64,000 bases of DNA from Pelomyxa schiedti (lineage: Eukaryota; Evosea; Pelobiontida; Pelomyxidae), in NCBI GenBank assembly GCA_020536535.1, contig JAHLWZ010000835.1, forward strand, positions 1-64,000, written 5' to 3'. The translations under genes and the position numbers were made by a program. The notes beneath the pieces were generated by a model that had not been told where the DNA came from, did no database searches, and worked only from the letters and a program-made list of their open reading frames with translations. This document shows, in pieces, positions 1 to 12,022 of the stretch; the first letter of the stretch is position 1; the number at the start of each line of letters is the position of its first letter.

Positions 1-3
1 TTT

Positions 4-23
4 CCCCCCCCCCCCCCCCCCCC
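4..23. repeat. Poly(C) tract of 20 bases
   Basis: An uninterrupted run of 20 C lies at the window edge, about 170 bp upstream of the first gene. A similar 30-base run lies in an intron at 26414-26443. It is a simple mononucleotide repeat with no telomere-like unit. Confidence 0.95.
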
Positions 24-192
24 AAACACTAATACATTAACAGGAACGAAAGCTGCACTCCATTCAAACAGTAACCAAAGTTGTTGGTAATTTGTGAAAA
101 CTTGTACACTTCTCACAGTCCTTTTTACCCAAACTTTTCGTGGGACCAAGAAAACTTTACTTCCACGAACAACGCAATCAAACTCCGACTAG

Positions 193-1990
193 ATGGGAAA
201 CACAGCGACCACTGATGCACAACCGCCGCCGAAGCGACAGCCCTGCGTGTTGTGCGGCACCGTCGCTGTACCTGCTGTTTTGGGAGTCTGCCGCAATTGC
301 ATTATGACAAACGAATCCAATGTGCCCATGTCCCCCCCACCCCCCCAAACTACGTCTCCCCTCTTTTGCTCCTCGTCCCATCATTGTGAGGGAGCCCTCC
401 CTAACTACTTTGTTACTCCACGTGTAGGCGCGAGAGGTGTGGACGATGAGGAGGGGCGCGATGGGACTGATACCAGGGGGGTGTCACAACTCCCCTGCGG
501 CATCACCTTCGCTGAACCACGAATCTCCTGCAGCAGAATCTGTTGGAGCTGGTGATGGCGGAGGGAGAACTGAGGTTGAGGAAGTGCATTCAAATTGTGC
601 TGCGTCGGGAGCGCATTGTGGGTGGTGTTCACAGAATTGCACTATTGAAGAAGGGGAGAAGGGATTCTGTCAGCTTAGAACTTGTTCCAGGTTTTTTTGA
701 ATTGCATATTACTATGCTGGATATTCTAACACTTTATATATATTTTTTGATTGACAGGGGAAAGGTAAGAGGAGTACTTGAGCCTGACCCTTCAAGGTAC
801 TTTCTTGGGTAGTTCTTTGCTGTTGGTTTCAACACTAGTAGCGAAAATGTATCTGCTGTTGTGAACTGGTATGATGACCCTATGCCTGTAAACTGCTGCT
901 CTGATTGGGTGTGCCCACTTTGTGTGGAGTACGTCTCCCAATAACGGGTATTCGATAGCAATTAAATCATAACCCAGACCAGACAAGAATCTCACCAATC
1001 TTGCTGTTTTCTATGGCGGTTGTGCTTTTGCCTGTGCATATTGCCAAGTAAGAAAAACACGAAATAGATAAATCTATTAATTTCGTCAAGAATCCGAAGC
1101 ATAGAGACATGGCTTCAGCAGCACAACCAAGACACACTTCCCAGGATTTGCTTGAGGCAGTGCACCCAACTACTCCGTGTGTATGCTATTTTGGTGGGGT
1201 ATGTTCCTGAGTTATGCATGATCAGATCAAACCCTCATTTAGGATTTCGGACCAAGTTGGAAACATGCGCTGCAATCAGCACAACGTGTTTACCAGAAGT
1301 CCGTTGACGAAAATAGACCGATAAGAATTTGTATTGAAACTAATGGGGGACTGAAATGGCCGTAAGCATTAATTGTTCTAACTTTACCTGAATTAAATTA
1401 ACTCTAGGATACTCTCAAAGTTAGCTGATTTCTGCCTGAAGAGTGGTGGATGTATCAAAGTGGATTTGAAGGTACAATACCTGTCTCTAAGAGTATTTAC
1501 CCCACTAGGCCTGGCACTCTTCAATCAATGAAGCGCTTTGTGGTGTATCCAATCAGCAGACCCTGGAAAATTTCAGAAAATTGTATGAATATGGTGAGCT
1601 GAGAAGACAACAATTCAGACAACAACAAGAAAATCCAGAGCCTCAGCAACCACCAACTCACCGATTAATGCCATTTTTGACTGCATCAACTCTCATGGTT
1701 CCGGGATATGTTGAAGCTGAGGAAGTTTCTCATATCGCCAAATTCATTGCTTCCATCGACCCTGACATCCCCTACGCACTCCTGGGGTTCCTTCCTCTTT
1801 TCAAAATGCAGGATTCCAAGGTATTCTGTTTTGTGCTTACCAAACATTTAACTGATAAAACCAAAAAAAAAAGCGCGTGACTGTTGCGGAGGCAGAAGCC
1901 TGTGTCAGTGCAGCCCATGCTGCCGGCCTCACCAATGTAAGGCTACAAAACAGGGCTGTCCTCGAACCCGACAAACCCAATCTGTTTTAA
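193..1990 (+). CDS. Archaeal-type radical SAM protein
   Basis: Multi-exon gene starting at ATG 193 and ending TAA 1988-1990. The N-terminus carries two CxxC pairs (CVLC, CRNC). Next come a Cys-rich segment (CGWCSQNC, then GEKGFCQLR at about 615-680), WYDDPMPVNCCSDWVCP (about 868-920), and NLAVFYGGCAFACAYCQ, whose CxxxCxxC codons start at 1021, 1033 and 1042. That is the radical-SAM 4Fe-4S/S-adenosylmethionine site. Further exons read PIRICIETNGG (about 1320), LKSGGCIKVDLK (about 1435-1470), INEALCGVSNQQTLENF, STLMVPGYVEAEEV and FIASIDPDIPYALLGF, then a conserved C-terminus. Order and motifs match uncharacterised archaeal radical-SAM proteins related to pyruvate formate-lyase activating enzymes. 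The substrate is unknown. Small introns must be assumed around 320-436, 690-760, 930-985, 1048-1118, 1199-1242, 1366-1408 and 1470-1510. The archaeal resemblance suggests lateral transfer or retention in an anaerobe. Confidence 0.85.
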
Positions 1991-2126
1991 CCTCGCTTCC
2001 CATATTAAAATAACACGATGATCCTTGCCATTTTAGCTTAACGGTTGAGTCAACCGTTTCAACGAATTCATTTGATTGACAAGTCTCGCTCAAGCAGAAC
2101 CGGTTGATGGGACATCCGATAAAACG

Positions 2127-5100
2127 ATGAATAACGCCCCTGGTGTACACCGCCAGGGTTTCCAGATTGACATTGATTCCATAGTCCTGTGCTACGTTGT
2201 GGGGGCCAACAGCCACGTCGACGAACTATTTGGGTTGCTCACGCGACTGGGCTTTTACACCACTCGCATCACAGTCCACAATAATTCCATAATCACCGTA
2301 AATCGCCCCACGCTCAATTTGGAACTGGGACCACCATCAATCCATGGCGAAGCTCTGAGCAGGTGTGACAAGGTGAAATTATACAACCCCCCAAGCCGAA
2401 AATCACGCAAGAAATCAGGGTTTATTTTCTACAGGTGCAACAGAGACGATAAGCTCACAAATGTCCATCTTCACAGAGAGTGCGTTTTTTTTTTTTTTCT
2501 CAAATATAGGCCAATATTTAATCTTATTGGGCATTCAGTGCATGGCTCAAAGGTTCTGCCATCAAAGTTGTGATGATGTTGCACGATGCCTGGGGCTTGG
2601 ATAGCCTGGCTCATGTGCTATCCAGTCTATTACAAGGCTCAATCCACGGTGATGTCTCCCCACCGTTTGGCCCTCTTGTAATGGTTGATTGCAGTGGACC
2701 AAGTGATGCTACCACGGCGGCGTTCCCAATCCAGGCTGTTGAAATGGCCATTACCGTGGGTGTAACTTCCTTCCCCTTCTTTTCCCAAACCCTGGCTGAC
2801 CAATTAGCAGTTTTGTGCTTTCAAAATGGTGAAGTGGACGCCGACCGAAAGGAGTTCTCTAGAATCGCTGTTATCTTTGATAACAGAAGGCTCAAAGCAA
2901 AAAATCTCCATGTGCAGTAACGCCAAGGATGAGATTCAAGAGTGGAAGCACATAAAACCAACAGGCCCCCTTCCGATATTCACAGCACCTTCAGTGTTGA
3001 AAGTCCACTCTGCCGATGCCACAGATGCTCATATTATCATGAAGCTGGTACACGACTGCAGCAGCCACACATACTTCCCCAACCTCACAGTGACAATGGC
3101 ACTGAGAATGTGGGTGAGAGCAAAGAATTGGGCCGCTGTTCGGGTTGTGTGCCGTGCTCGCTCTCTCACCCAGTTTGAAGACATTGACCTTTCTCACTTA
3201 TCATTGGAGACAGTCCCAGAACAGTTGAACGACTTATCATTCAGGACACTCAACCTCTCTAAAAACAAGATAAACGGTGTTCCCAAATGGCTGTCTGAAA
3301 TGCCAAATATAATACTGGGAGAAGGGGAGAAGAGGGAAAACGCCCCAGTGGAGGCCATAGTCAAACAACAGGGTATCTGTACCCATAAACTCGTTTTTGT
3401 TGGTGATACTGGCGTTGGAAAGACAACATTACTGACATGCATGATGAAGAAAAAGAAAAAGTTAACCGCAAAGCACGTTCCCACGGGCCTTGCTGTGTAT
3501 CATAATGTGATGTTCCGAGGCAATACACCGAGTTGGACTGTGTGGGACCTTGGTGAGTGAGCTTCTAAGCTTACAATTCAATTTAACTCACACGCCAATT
3601 TCCCACAGGAGGGGATTCTTTGGCACCATTTCACCCATGGTTCCTTCTCAGCAGGTCAATATTCGTCCTCGTATTTGATGCCCGTGAGGTGTTAAGCTCA
3701 GTACAGTCGCGGCTGTACTATTGGTTGAATGAAATCACAATAGCTCGAAGCAGGGGTGACAAAAAACTGAGGACGATCATTCCTGTTGGAACTCACATGG
3801 AGGGTATTGCGGAATCTGATACGAGCTTCCTCACGCTTTCTTCTATGTTGCAGCCTAAGTTAAAATACGAGAATATTCCCATGGGATTCTTGTTGCAACT
3901 CAGTAGTGGAAGGGGATGGAAGTGCACAGGCGAGACGATTCAGGCACAGTGCGTTCCCATGTGCGTGGATACATTGGTAGATACTCTAAGTTACTACGGT
4001 GACGCAATGGTGAATCTCGCTCCCCAAAGTTGGCTGACTCTTAATGAGGACCTCAGAAAAGCAAGAGAGAAAGGGGAAACTTCAACACTCACTTGGACAC
4101 AATTTCTCGAACTGGCTTGCAGGTGTGGTGTTAAGGCAGGGACATCACCTAAAATCGAGGAGTGTTTACACTTTTTGGCTGAGATTGGTACCATCATCCA
4201 CTTCAGGTATCCTTTTTGGCTCTTGTCGCCCACCCACCCTGGGGCATCTGCAACGCCAGGCCTTCGTAATTTGGTCATTATGGAACCTCGTTCCTTTTTG
4301 AAGAGTCTCCTTGCTGATATATGTTCCCAGAAATTCACAGGCACCTCTAAGCTGATGGTTCCAGTTCCACAAACTGCTGCAGCTGTGGCAACAATTCTGC
4401 ACGAATTCAACATTTTCACAGAAACTCTGGTTCCAAATCGCGTTCCATCCCAGGGAGAGAGATGTCTTTCCCTCTTCAACTCTCCACACTCTGCGGAAGA
4501 CTTCCATCACTTTTTCTATTTGTTTTGGAAGTTACCTGTAACCACTTCTTCTGCATCTAATGGTTCCCTTCTAAATGGGAGAGTGATTCAGATCCCACTA
4601 TTTACACAAGAACTACTCTTCAAGGTCGTTTCAAGTACTTTTCGTGGATGGCATATAAAGTTCTGGTGGAAGAATGTTGTATTCCTTTCATTCCCTGATT
4701 CCCATACACTTGTATTAATGACATGCAAAAATGGCACAATTACAATTCTCATGCGGTCAGAAGACCCCAATCACCCCAGTATTTTGCGGTTCCAAGCGAG
4801 CCTTTGGACGGGTGTTATGAGGACTCTTCACCATTTCAGGCAGTTTATGTATTGCCGATTTGAGGAAACTGAATCGCCGTTTCGTTTGGATGGTAACAAT
4901 GAGAGTGAAGACCTCTCGTTCCCTTGTCCTCATTGCTTGCTGAAAGCCATTCCCATGCCAGAACCCTGGCTTGACCCGTCCAGATCAAATGTGTTGTCAC
5001 CGACCCTTTTTTACTTCCGTAAATGTACTATCCTGGATGCTGTGAAGAATAAAGAGCAAGAATTGATCTGTGGAAGGGAGAAATGTCAGGTTCGTCTGGA

Positions 5101-6155
5101 TGCAATTGCCCCAGATCTCGGATTGTTCCCTGAAAAACCATCACCATCTCCCTCTGCTTCTGCATCCCCCACCCCTGTCAACCTCACTCAGAAATTAAGG
5201 CAAGTCCTTGGTGCAGAACAACTCATGACTTTGGGGGACCTGTTTGCAACACTCATCAAAAAAGCGAACGGTACTACCTCCGTGCTGGACCAAGTGATTC
5301 CAAACAGCTTGAGAGTGAAGATTCTGAAGAATGTTGCCCAAGAACTAAAATCCCTTCACTGTCAATATCCTGCTGTAGTCCACTGCAAAATTTGCCCGGG
5401 TAATTCCCTTCAAAGATACTAATTCTATGTGACTTAAAAACACAGAAAACATCCTTGTGCTGTCTCTGGACGATTCCGGACACGGTCCCTGGGGAAAGGT
5501 TCCAGTTAATCAAGCGTTTCCTTTCCTTCTGAAATTGAATCCCAGATTAAGGATTTCGACCAAGTACGCACCATCCTGTTTGACCGACCAAGAATTCCCG
5601 AATCGGCGGAGATTTCGCCGGCTGATATGACTTTCCTTGCTCCCGAGGTTCTTTCACGCCTATCCTTTGACACAGCTGCGGATGTTTGGAGCTTTGGTAA
5701 GTACTTTTTCGTACTCTCCTCTACTCACTGGCATTTTTTTCTTTCCACAAGGAATTACAGCCTCGCTGGTCCTAGACCCCCTGAATAAACCATACACACA
5801 TATCAAATCAAACCACAAATATCTGTCTACAGACTACAGCAGCATATCCCATAATAATCAGGGTTACAAGTTAGCCCTCAACCCCCTTATCGTGGGCCGG
5901 CACCTCTTCCGCGGTGACATTACACCCTTCCCACCAACAAAATCTCCACCACAATCAAGACCCACAACACCAGCGCTCCATTCCCGGTCGACCCACAATG
6001 TGGATGCTCACCTCCGCCTTGTACAGCAGATAGTGTCCCTGTGTTTGCACAACGACCCCCAGGCAAGGCCCTCGATGGATGCCCTCCTCAGACTCTGGGA
6101 CTACTTCCTCTACAGAGAAGGTGGCGGGTGTGTTGTTGGTGATGGTGATTCTTGA
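2127..6155 (+). CDS. Roco-family protein (LRR-Roc-COR) with degenerate kinase C-lobe
   Basis: Start chosen at ATG 2127; an upstream in-frame TTG is ignored. An N-terminal region of unknown fold (2127-3150, introns near 2372-2555 and 2757-2812) is followed by a short LRR stretch (FEDIDLSHLSLETVPEQL, about 3170-3310). The Roc GTPase follows, with P-loop GDTGVGKT near 3400, switch II WDLGG across the intron at about 3552-3609, and a variant G4 motif VGTH. A long COR region comes next (about 3850-5000). The tail resembles a kinase from helix E onward: VVHCKICPENIL (HCK at 5381-5389), then KDFDQ after a short intron, FLAPEVL and DVWSFG, ending TGA after residue 6155. The HRD aspartate is replaced by lysine and DFG reads DFD. 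No N-lobe is visible between the COR end (GREKCQVRLDAIAPDLGLF) and helix E. It probably acts as a GTPase-type scaffold, not a kinase. Confidence 0.8.
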
Positions 6156-6277
6156 CTGTCTGGAGCTGTGAAGCCCTTAAAGAGCATAGCCTCCAGTTCG
6201 ACTTTCGAAACCCAAACTGAACAAAGAAATTTCTTTTCTTTCTGTTAAATCACACCGCCACAGGTAAATTAAGTCCA

Positions 6278-7722
6278 ATGTCAGGGCACCCACCCGTCTC
6301 GGCGACCCCCACATGTCAAGTGTATGAAACAAATAAAAATGAATCATTTGCCTGATGTGTTGCCAAGGTGCTCGAAAAATAAGGCGAAGTACGTGTGCCC
6401 AAAATGCCGAATTAATTACTGTTCCATACCTTGCTACAAAGTACCTACCTTCCCTTTTGGTTTCTTTCTTCTCGTCCGTGCTTATTCTTGTTGTTTGTTT
6501 TTTCTGTAATGGTGCAGACGCACAATGGAGGATGCACAGAGTCGTTTTACCGTGACCAAGTGATGACGACCATGAAGACTGAATCGGTGTCACCTGAAAA
6601 CAAATCCAGAATAGAGGAGATTCTACGTAGGGAGCAGGAAGCAGGTTTGTTCTTCTACAACCTTCCTTACACACTACGCCTTCACATAACCCAAAACCAA
6701 CAAACTCCACTTAAATAAAAGTATTCCCTTACAACAGAAAGAGGCTGATGATACTACAAGTTCTGAGTTGCTGTCTGTCCTTGAGAAATTGGACCTCGGA
6801 GATACACCTCCTTGGGAAATTATGGCTACGATGAGTGAGGACAGTAGGCAGTCCTTCTTGTAAGGCCATTGTAATCGTTCTCAGTCTTTCTATTAATCGT
6901 AGAAAGGAAAGCGATAGAACAAGGTTCCCTTACTATGGAGCCATGGTCTCCTTGGTGGAGGCCGCCTTTGATCCAACCTCTCTCGACAACGGGGGAAGAA
7001 GAAAAGCCAACCTACCCAAGCCCTCCTCCCGAGTGCGCTGCAGGCATACCCTCACTCACATCATTGATGGGTACAAGAGAGCCCTCATCTCTGTTGGGGA
7101 ATAGCCTCTTGCAATTACTGTAAGACACATAGTCCTTATTATTTCCATTAACGCATATCAAGTTACACCTACGTATATGTGATTCAAGTTTTCAATGGAG
7201 ACTGGAGTGATGTTCCTTCAGAAGCATGTGACATGATTATGCTACTTAGTCCAGTAATTGCTGATGATGCTGTATATCAAACCGTTGGCGAGGCCCTATT
7301 TGCATCATTTCATGCTACAATGCAGGTTTTTTCCTTTTATTTTCATCCCTGTTGTTATTTATTGTTGGTGATTCAGAATTCGCATAATTTCTGTATAGAT
7401 ACCTGAAGGAAACCCTGTAGAGTTTAGTGTGTCATGCTTCAAGGAATTGAATCACGTACTGAAATCCCAAGCCTTTGTGCTTTCTGCCCTCAGTGAATTG
7501 CTGCGGGTAGCCCAAGCAGCTATGCAGGAACAAGCAACTCTCACCTCCACAACAACATCACCGTCAGCAACAAACCCGCCGCCCGAGGGACCCAGTAAAA
7601 GGAAACTTATGGCAATGACCCGGAAACTCACCTTCATGCTTGCATGGGTGCGGGACAAGGTTACAATTGAGAAATTGCAATCGCTCTCCGCTGCCATTGT
7701 TGTTCCATCCACTGGAGTATAG
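6278..7722 (+). CDS. ZNHIT2-like HIT zinc-finger protein
   Basis: Starts at ATG 6278 (MSGHPPVSATPTCQ) and ends TAG at 7720-7722. After a first intron the HIT finger reads CSKNKAKYVCPKCRINYC, then SIPCYK and, after a second intron, THNGGCTESFYRDQV. The Cys pairs followed by CYK and the ESFYR extension are the signature of zf-HIT proteins of the ZNHIT2 type. A later exon has SLTMEPWSPWW, matching the conserved EPWxPWW block of ZNHIT2. The C-terminus (LMAMTRKLTFMLAWV) is helical. In other eukaryotes ZNHIT2 works with the R2TP/RUVBL chaperone complex in snRNP U5 assembly. The gene follows the Roco gene by about 120 bp on the same strand and converges on the next one. Introns lie near 6313-6365, 6441-6517, 6644-6738, 6859-6902, 7122-7163 and 7326-7399. 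Confidence 0.75.
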
Positions 7723-7829
7723 AAAACAACACACAAGAGAATACTAAAAAAAAGAGACATTCGTACTAGTTTTTAAATGCTTTACAACACTACTTCTCCT
7801 CCCTCTTTCTTTATTTCTTTTGGGCTTGC

Positions 7830-10800
7830 TCACTTGAGGGCAAGCTTGTAAAGGAACTCCTGAAACATAGCAAGTGGAACCATGTCACCTTCAACAGAGG
7901 CAGTAGCACTCGCACTTGTGGGTACAACTACGGGTGTCAGGGCGGGAGGCAGAGGCGAGGGAGGGGGCGGTGTTGTTGACGCTGTTGGAGTTGGCGTTGG
8001 GGCTGTGGCTGGGGTAGCTGTGGGAGCGGAGGCACAAAAGTGCTGTGAGAGAATGAAGAGCAAATCAAGCACATTGAAGTCTTCAGGTGCGCGTTCAAGG
8101 AGCTGTGAGGAGTGATTAGACTTTATTTTCATTGCCGTAATTATTGGATGATTACCTTGGGTATCTCTGCATAAGCCTTCAAATCAAGGCACAGGTTTAA
8201 CAACATATTGAATGTCTGGATGTAAGCAGCTTGGGATTTTGAGGCGTTACTGGTTGAACATGATTCACCCACACTGGTACCAGCACCCAACTCTGATTCC
8301 AAGCCCTCTTCTTCCCTTTGCTCAGTAACACCAGCGCATGAAGGTACGTCGAGAATAGCTAAGGCTCTGTCCCATAAACTTGCCCGTGCAAGAATTTCAG
8401 CTGCTGCAAGTCTTTCTTCGTCGGTGGCCCAGAGGGATTGTGTGGGTACAGTGGTTTGGGGAGCCATAAGCATCAGTGTTGCCACTGCTGTAGCTTGATC
8501 TGGAGAGGATGTTGCCGAGAGAGGGGGGAGGACACCCAGTGCTCGTTGCTTGTGTTGCTGCTGAGGTGCAGTTTGCGCTTCCATCGAAGCTCCAAAATTC
8601 ATTGCGTTCATTTGCAAAGAAGCGCGATGGACAGAGCTCACAAAGTGGAAGAGAAAGTTCGGACAAACAGAGAACAGTAAGCCACACATTATTTCGAATA
8701 GGGGTAGACATGATGAATTTTGACTAGCTGTGGTTTTGATTAGACTCCCACAAAAAACGAAAGGACCACACTGCTTCCAGACGGGAATTGAGGTTCTTGA
8801 TTGAGAAGTGCGGGATGAATTGTTTCGAAAATAATGGGCTCTGCAAACTGCCAAGGCCCTGAAGTTGGGGTACCCAGAAGACTTTCCATTTTTTCAAAGT
8901 AAGATTGCATGTCGAGGGCTTCAACTAACTTGCCCAACAGTAACCTAACAAAGAGTTACTTGCAACCTATGTTCCCCTTCTCATGTATATACTTCTCATT
9001 TTGTGTGGCATGCATGTGCATTGACGCCCAATCCAGCTGCAGAACCTTTTCAGGTGGAATCTCACTGAGCAGGGGTTGGAGAGTTGGTAGTGTACTCTCC
9101 TGCGCTGGGGTCGAATTTGTGAGGGAGTCCAGAAATCTAGCGAGGCAGTTTGAGTTATTTCATGTTACTAGGTGTGGACACACTTTTGAAAGGTAGGAAC
9201 GAGTTTGTTGTTCAGTGGTGTGAAGGTCTCTGGTAAAGATGTTGTATCTTCTGATCCCGAAATATCTCTTTGGTACCTCTGCAGAAATTGGGCGATTTCC
9301 GATTGAACGAACCTAAAATAAGACTCTTGGTGACGGGAGTAATTGGTAGGCATCTAACTCTTTTCCGTTGGAATCTGTTACATGACAAACGGAAATTGCA
9401 GGATTTTGAGATCTCTTTGTCACTTCTTTTAATGCCTCTGCATCCTAGAATGGTCAGAAGGGGGGAAAAAAAAAAAGAAAAGGAAAACCTTGAAAGATCC
9501 ATTGGGATTCACTTGGATAGCTCTTTCAAGAGCTAATCTACAAGAATAAGGAATTGTCAGTGGGAGGAAAGTCCATACTTTGCAGACCAGCTTGCCATTC
9601 CCCATTCATCCAGAAGTTGTATTGCTTTTGTGCCTGTTGAATGATTTTGAGAAAGAACTTCTGCATGGAGACGTGGAGCAGGAGGACAGATATCCAAGAG
9701 AACATTTTTATTCCAGGCACCCCCTCTGCCACCCAAGAAATCTTGTTTATATCCCCATATACCGGAACCGCTGACGGTAGTTAAAAGTGTGCTTTCTTTG
9801 TGTACGTTAATACCTCCAGTCTTCGCTTTGCCCTGGCAAAGTGCATTCTGAAATAAGTGAAGCTGTACGTATGTCATACACAGCAACATTAGGCCCATAG
9901 AAGAGGAGAAGTGCATGCCTCGAAGTAGCAAACCCTGTTACTAAAAGATACTTGAGTGGTTTTAACATCAAAAGGAATACGAACCTGATGATGGAAAATT
10001 TGGAAATAATTTTGGTATAATTCCCAAAGATTTCTGTGTGATCTTGACAAGGGAGGCATTAGCAGCACTCGAGCCTTGTGATCGAGTTGATTGAGAAACC
10101 ACAGCATTATGTGAAAAAATATTCCCCATGGAATTGATAACAACAAGTTCTTGTGTGATGCCATGCAAGTGAGCTGAGAGGGGAAAAATTAATGATAACA
10201 AATTAGCAACTAGAATTGACACAAACCAAAGCAGTAATTGAATGCATTTCCTGAGGATGCCTGAGGCAATGGGTCAGGATCTCTGACCAGCATAGGTTGG
10301 ACTGAGGGTTTCGAGTCTGTAATATGTGTGGCCAGCATCTACCATGGTTAACTTGGTACATTGGGACATAGAAAGCACCTGTTGTGTGAACGACCAGAAA
10401 TGTATTTTTACTTTGGAAATAAGCCAAACACCAGACGAGCAAAACACTAGAGGTAGCACTATTTCTGGTACAGAAACTAATTGCTGCGGTGCAAGAACGC
10501 CCAGAGATCCAGTTAAAGAGGATTTCCCCCTGTAAACCCCAGTCAAAATGGTTTTTAACACTTCGAACAAAGTTACATTTCACATACCTAGGTTGTCCTT
10601 TTTGATGGATGCACTCGGGAAAAGAAACCTTCCTGGACCACAACATATTTCTTTCGTACCAGACTAGTGCCCTGGTAAAACATTACATGGTCAACTTCAT
10701 TCCAAATGCTTACTTGTTAACGGGATCCCAACCAACTCCTAATGAGGAATTTATTGGTGTCATTTGAATCTTTTCCAATGATTCCCATAAGAAGTCTTTG

Positions 10801-11576
10801 GGGAACCACTGCCTTGGGGAAAAGAATATCAGTACAAGCTTGGAAGCAAAGAGAAATACCAGGCGTATAACGTGGAGTCCTGCTGAATTACTATTAACCT
10901 CTCCACCTCTCCCTCACTCCCCTCACTTTCTCCGCCACCACCCAAAAACATCACTGTGGAAATAGGGTGAGGCTCGTGCAAAGAAGTCAGAACTGCAGAC
11001 AACCTCGCACTACTTGCTTCTGCATGTGCCTGCACACTTGCTAATCGAAACAAGGGCACATCAGGAGCTAGAGTATCCCTCAGAGCAGCGCGATCAGCGT
11101 CCGAGAGATTGGCATGAGGAGGAACAGCATCCAAAACAACCAGCAGACTTCTGTTTCTCAACACAAGCGCCATATGCGAACGAGCACATTCCACAGCGCA
11201 GACACCCACTGAAGCTTGTCTGGTCTTTCAATAAGAAAAATATATGCCATAATTGCGTACAGTACCTAAAAGGAGTAGCACTGCTCAAGAGCGACGTCGG
11301 CGGCCCCTGTGAGGTCAGGGAAGACGCGTCGAACAGAGAAACGCCACGCAGAAACGGCACAGATTTGCTGTCAACGCGTCGCAATGACGGCTGAGGGAGG
11401 GAAACTCCAGGCGAAGAAAGAGAAGTGGAGATCGACTGTGGGGGCGTAGGGAAAGACATCAGCAGTGATGGAAGAACCGCCGTTGGCGCGGCCACATGGG
11501 TACTCGTTGTCGCAGATCCGGCATTACCGAAAGCGAATGACAGTCCGCTCGGCTGGTTCACCACGCTGTCCACCAT
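7830..11576 (-). CDS. Unidentified large multi-exon protein
   Basis: The start is ATG 11576 (MVDSVVNQPSGLSFAFGN) and the last exon ends at 7830 (FQEFLYKLALK). Exon 1 runs to about 11268. The first join reads SATPFRQASVGVCAVECARS and continues through LVLRNRSLLVVLDAVPPH and EVERLIVIQQDSTLYAW. Later exons include WFPKDFLWESLEKIQM (about 10750), LVFCSSGVWLISK (about 10430), YGPNVAVYDIRTASLISE (about 9880), FFEMETIHPALLNQEP-like helical text near 8830, ILARASLWDRALAILDVP (about 8370), MLLNLCLDLKAYAEIPK (about 8170) and a final exon with an Ala/Pro/Thr-rich linker. The N-terminal two thirds look beta-propeller-like and the rest alpha-helical. That arrangement recalls RMC1/Mic1-type trafficking proteins, but no diagnostic motif was found, so the identity is open. 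Many introns make the exact protein uncertain. Confidence 0.5.
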
Positions 11577-12022
11577 TTTTGACTTTTCCAATTTGAAAGA
11601 TCTGATTTTCGTCCGCTGAGAAAAGAAAGATAAAACTCACGTTCTGGCTGAGAGGAACCCCCTCGAAACTCTCCCGTTGGATATTGCTTGACATGTGGGC
11701 AGAGCCTTCCTCAGTGAGTATCTCAGTGAGTTCATGTCCACCCAACTGTCAAAGCTGGAAAAGACTTGCAGTGCATTTACTGTGATTTATGCACTTTCCT
11801 GGCAATTCGCACAAAGCCGACGAGAAACCTTCAGGGTTTGAAGCCTGCACGCCGAAATTACCAGTGCAATCATCACACGGTTTTTTGGGCACAAAACAAA
11901 AAGTCAACATACATAACAAGGTTCAGCTGTGGAGCTTGGGCGAATTCTGTTCGAGAATGTGGCAGTGTGTAAGTATTGGGCTTTTTTTCTTTTATCACCT
12001 CAACCATCCCATAATGTAGAGG
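11577..12022. promoter_or_regulatory. Divergent intergenic region
   Basis: About 446 bp lie between the start codons of two divergently oriented genes (ATG 11576 on -, ATG 12023 on +) and presumably hold both promoters. Short open stretches around 11690-11980 contain Cys/His clusters, including CIYCDLC and QCNHH, so an upstream exon of the + gene cannot be excluded. No clear promoter element was recognised. Confidence 0.3.

Noticed and set aside
4-23. Poly(C) run as a telomere or assembly end marker
   Set aside because: There is no repeat unit, and the same kind of tract lies within an intron at 26414, so it is only a mononucleotide run.
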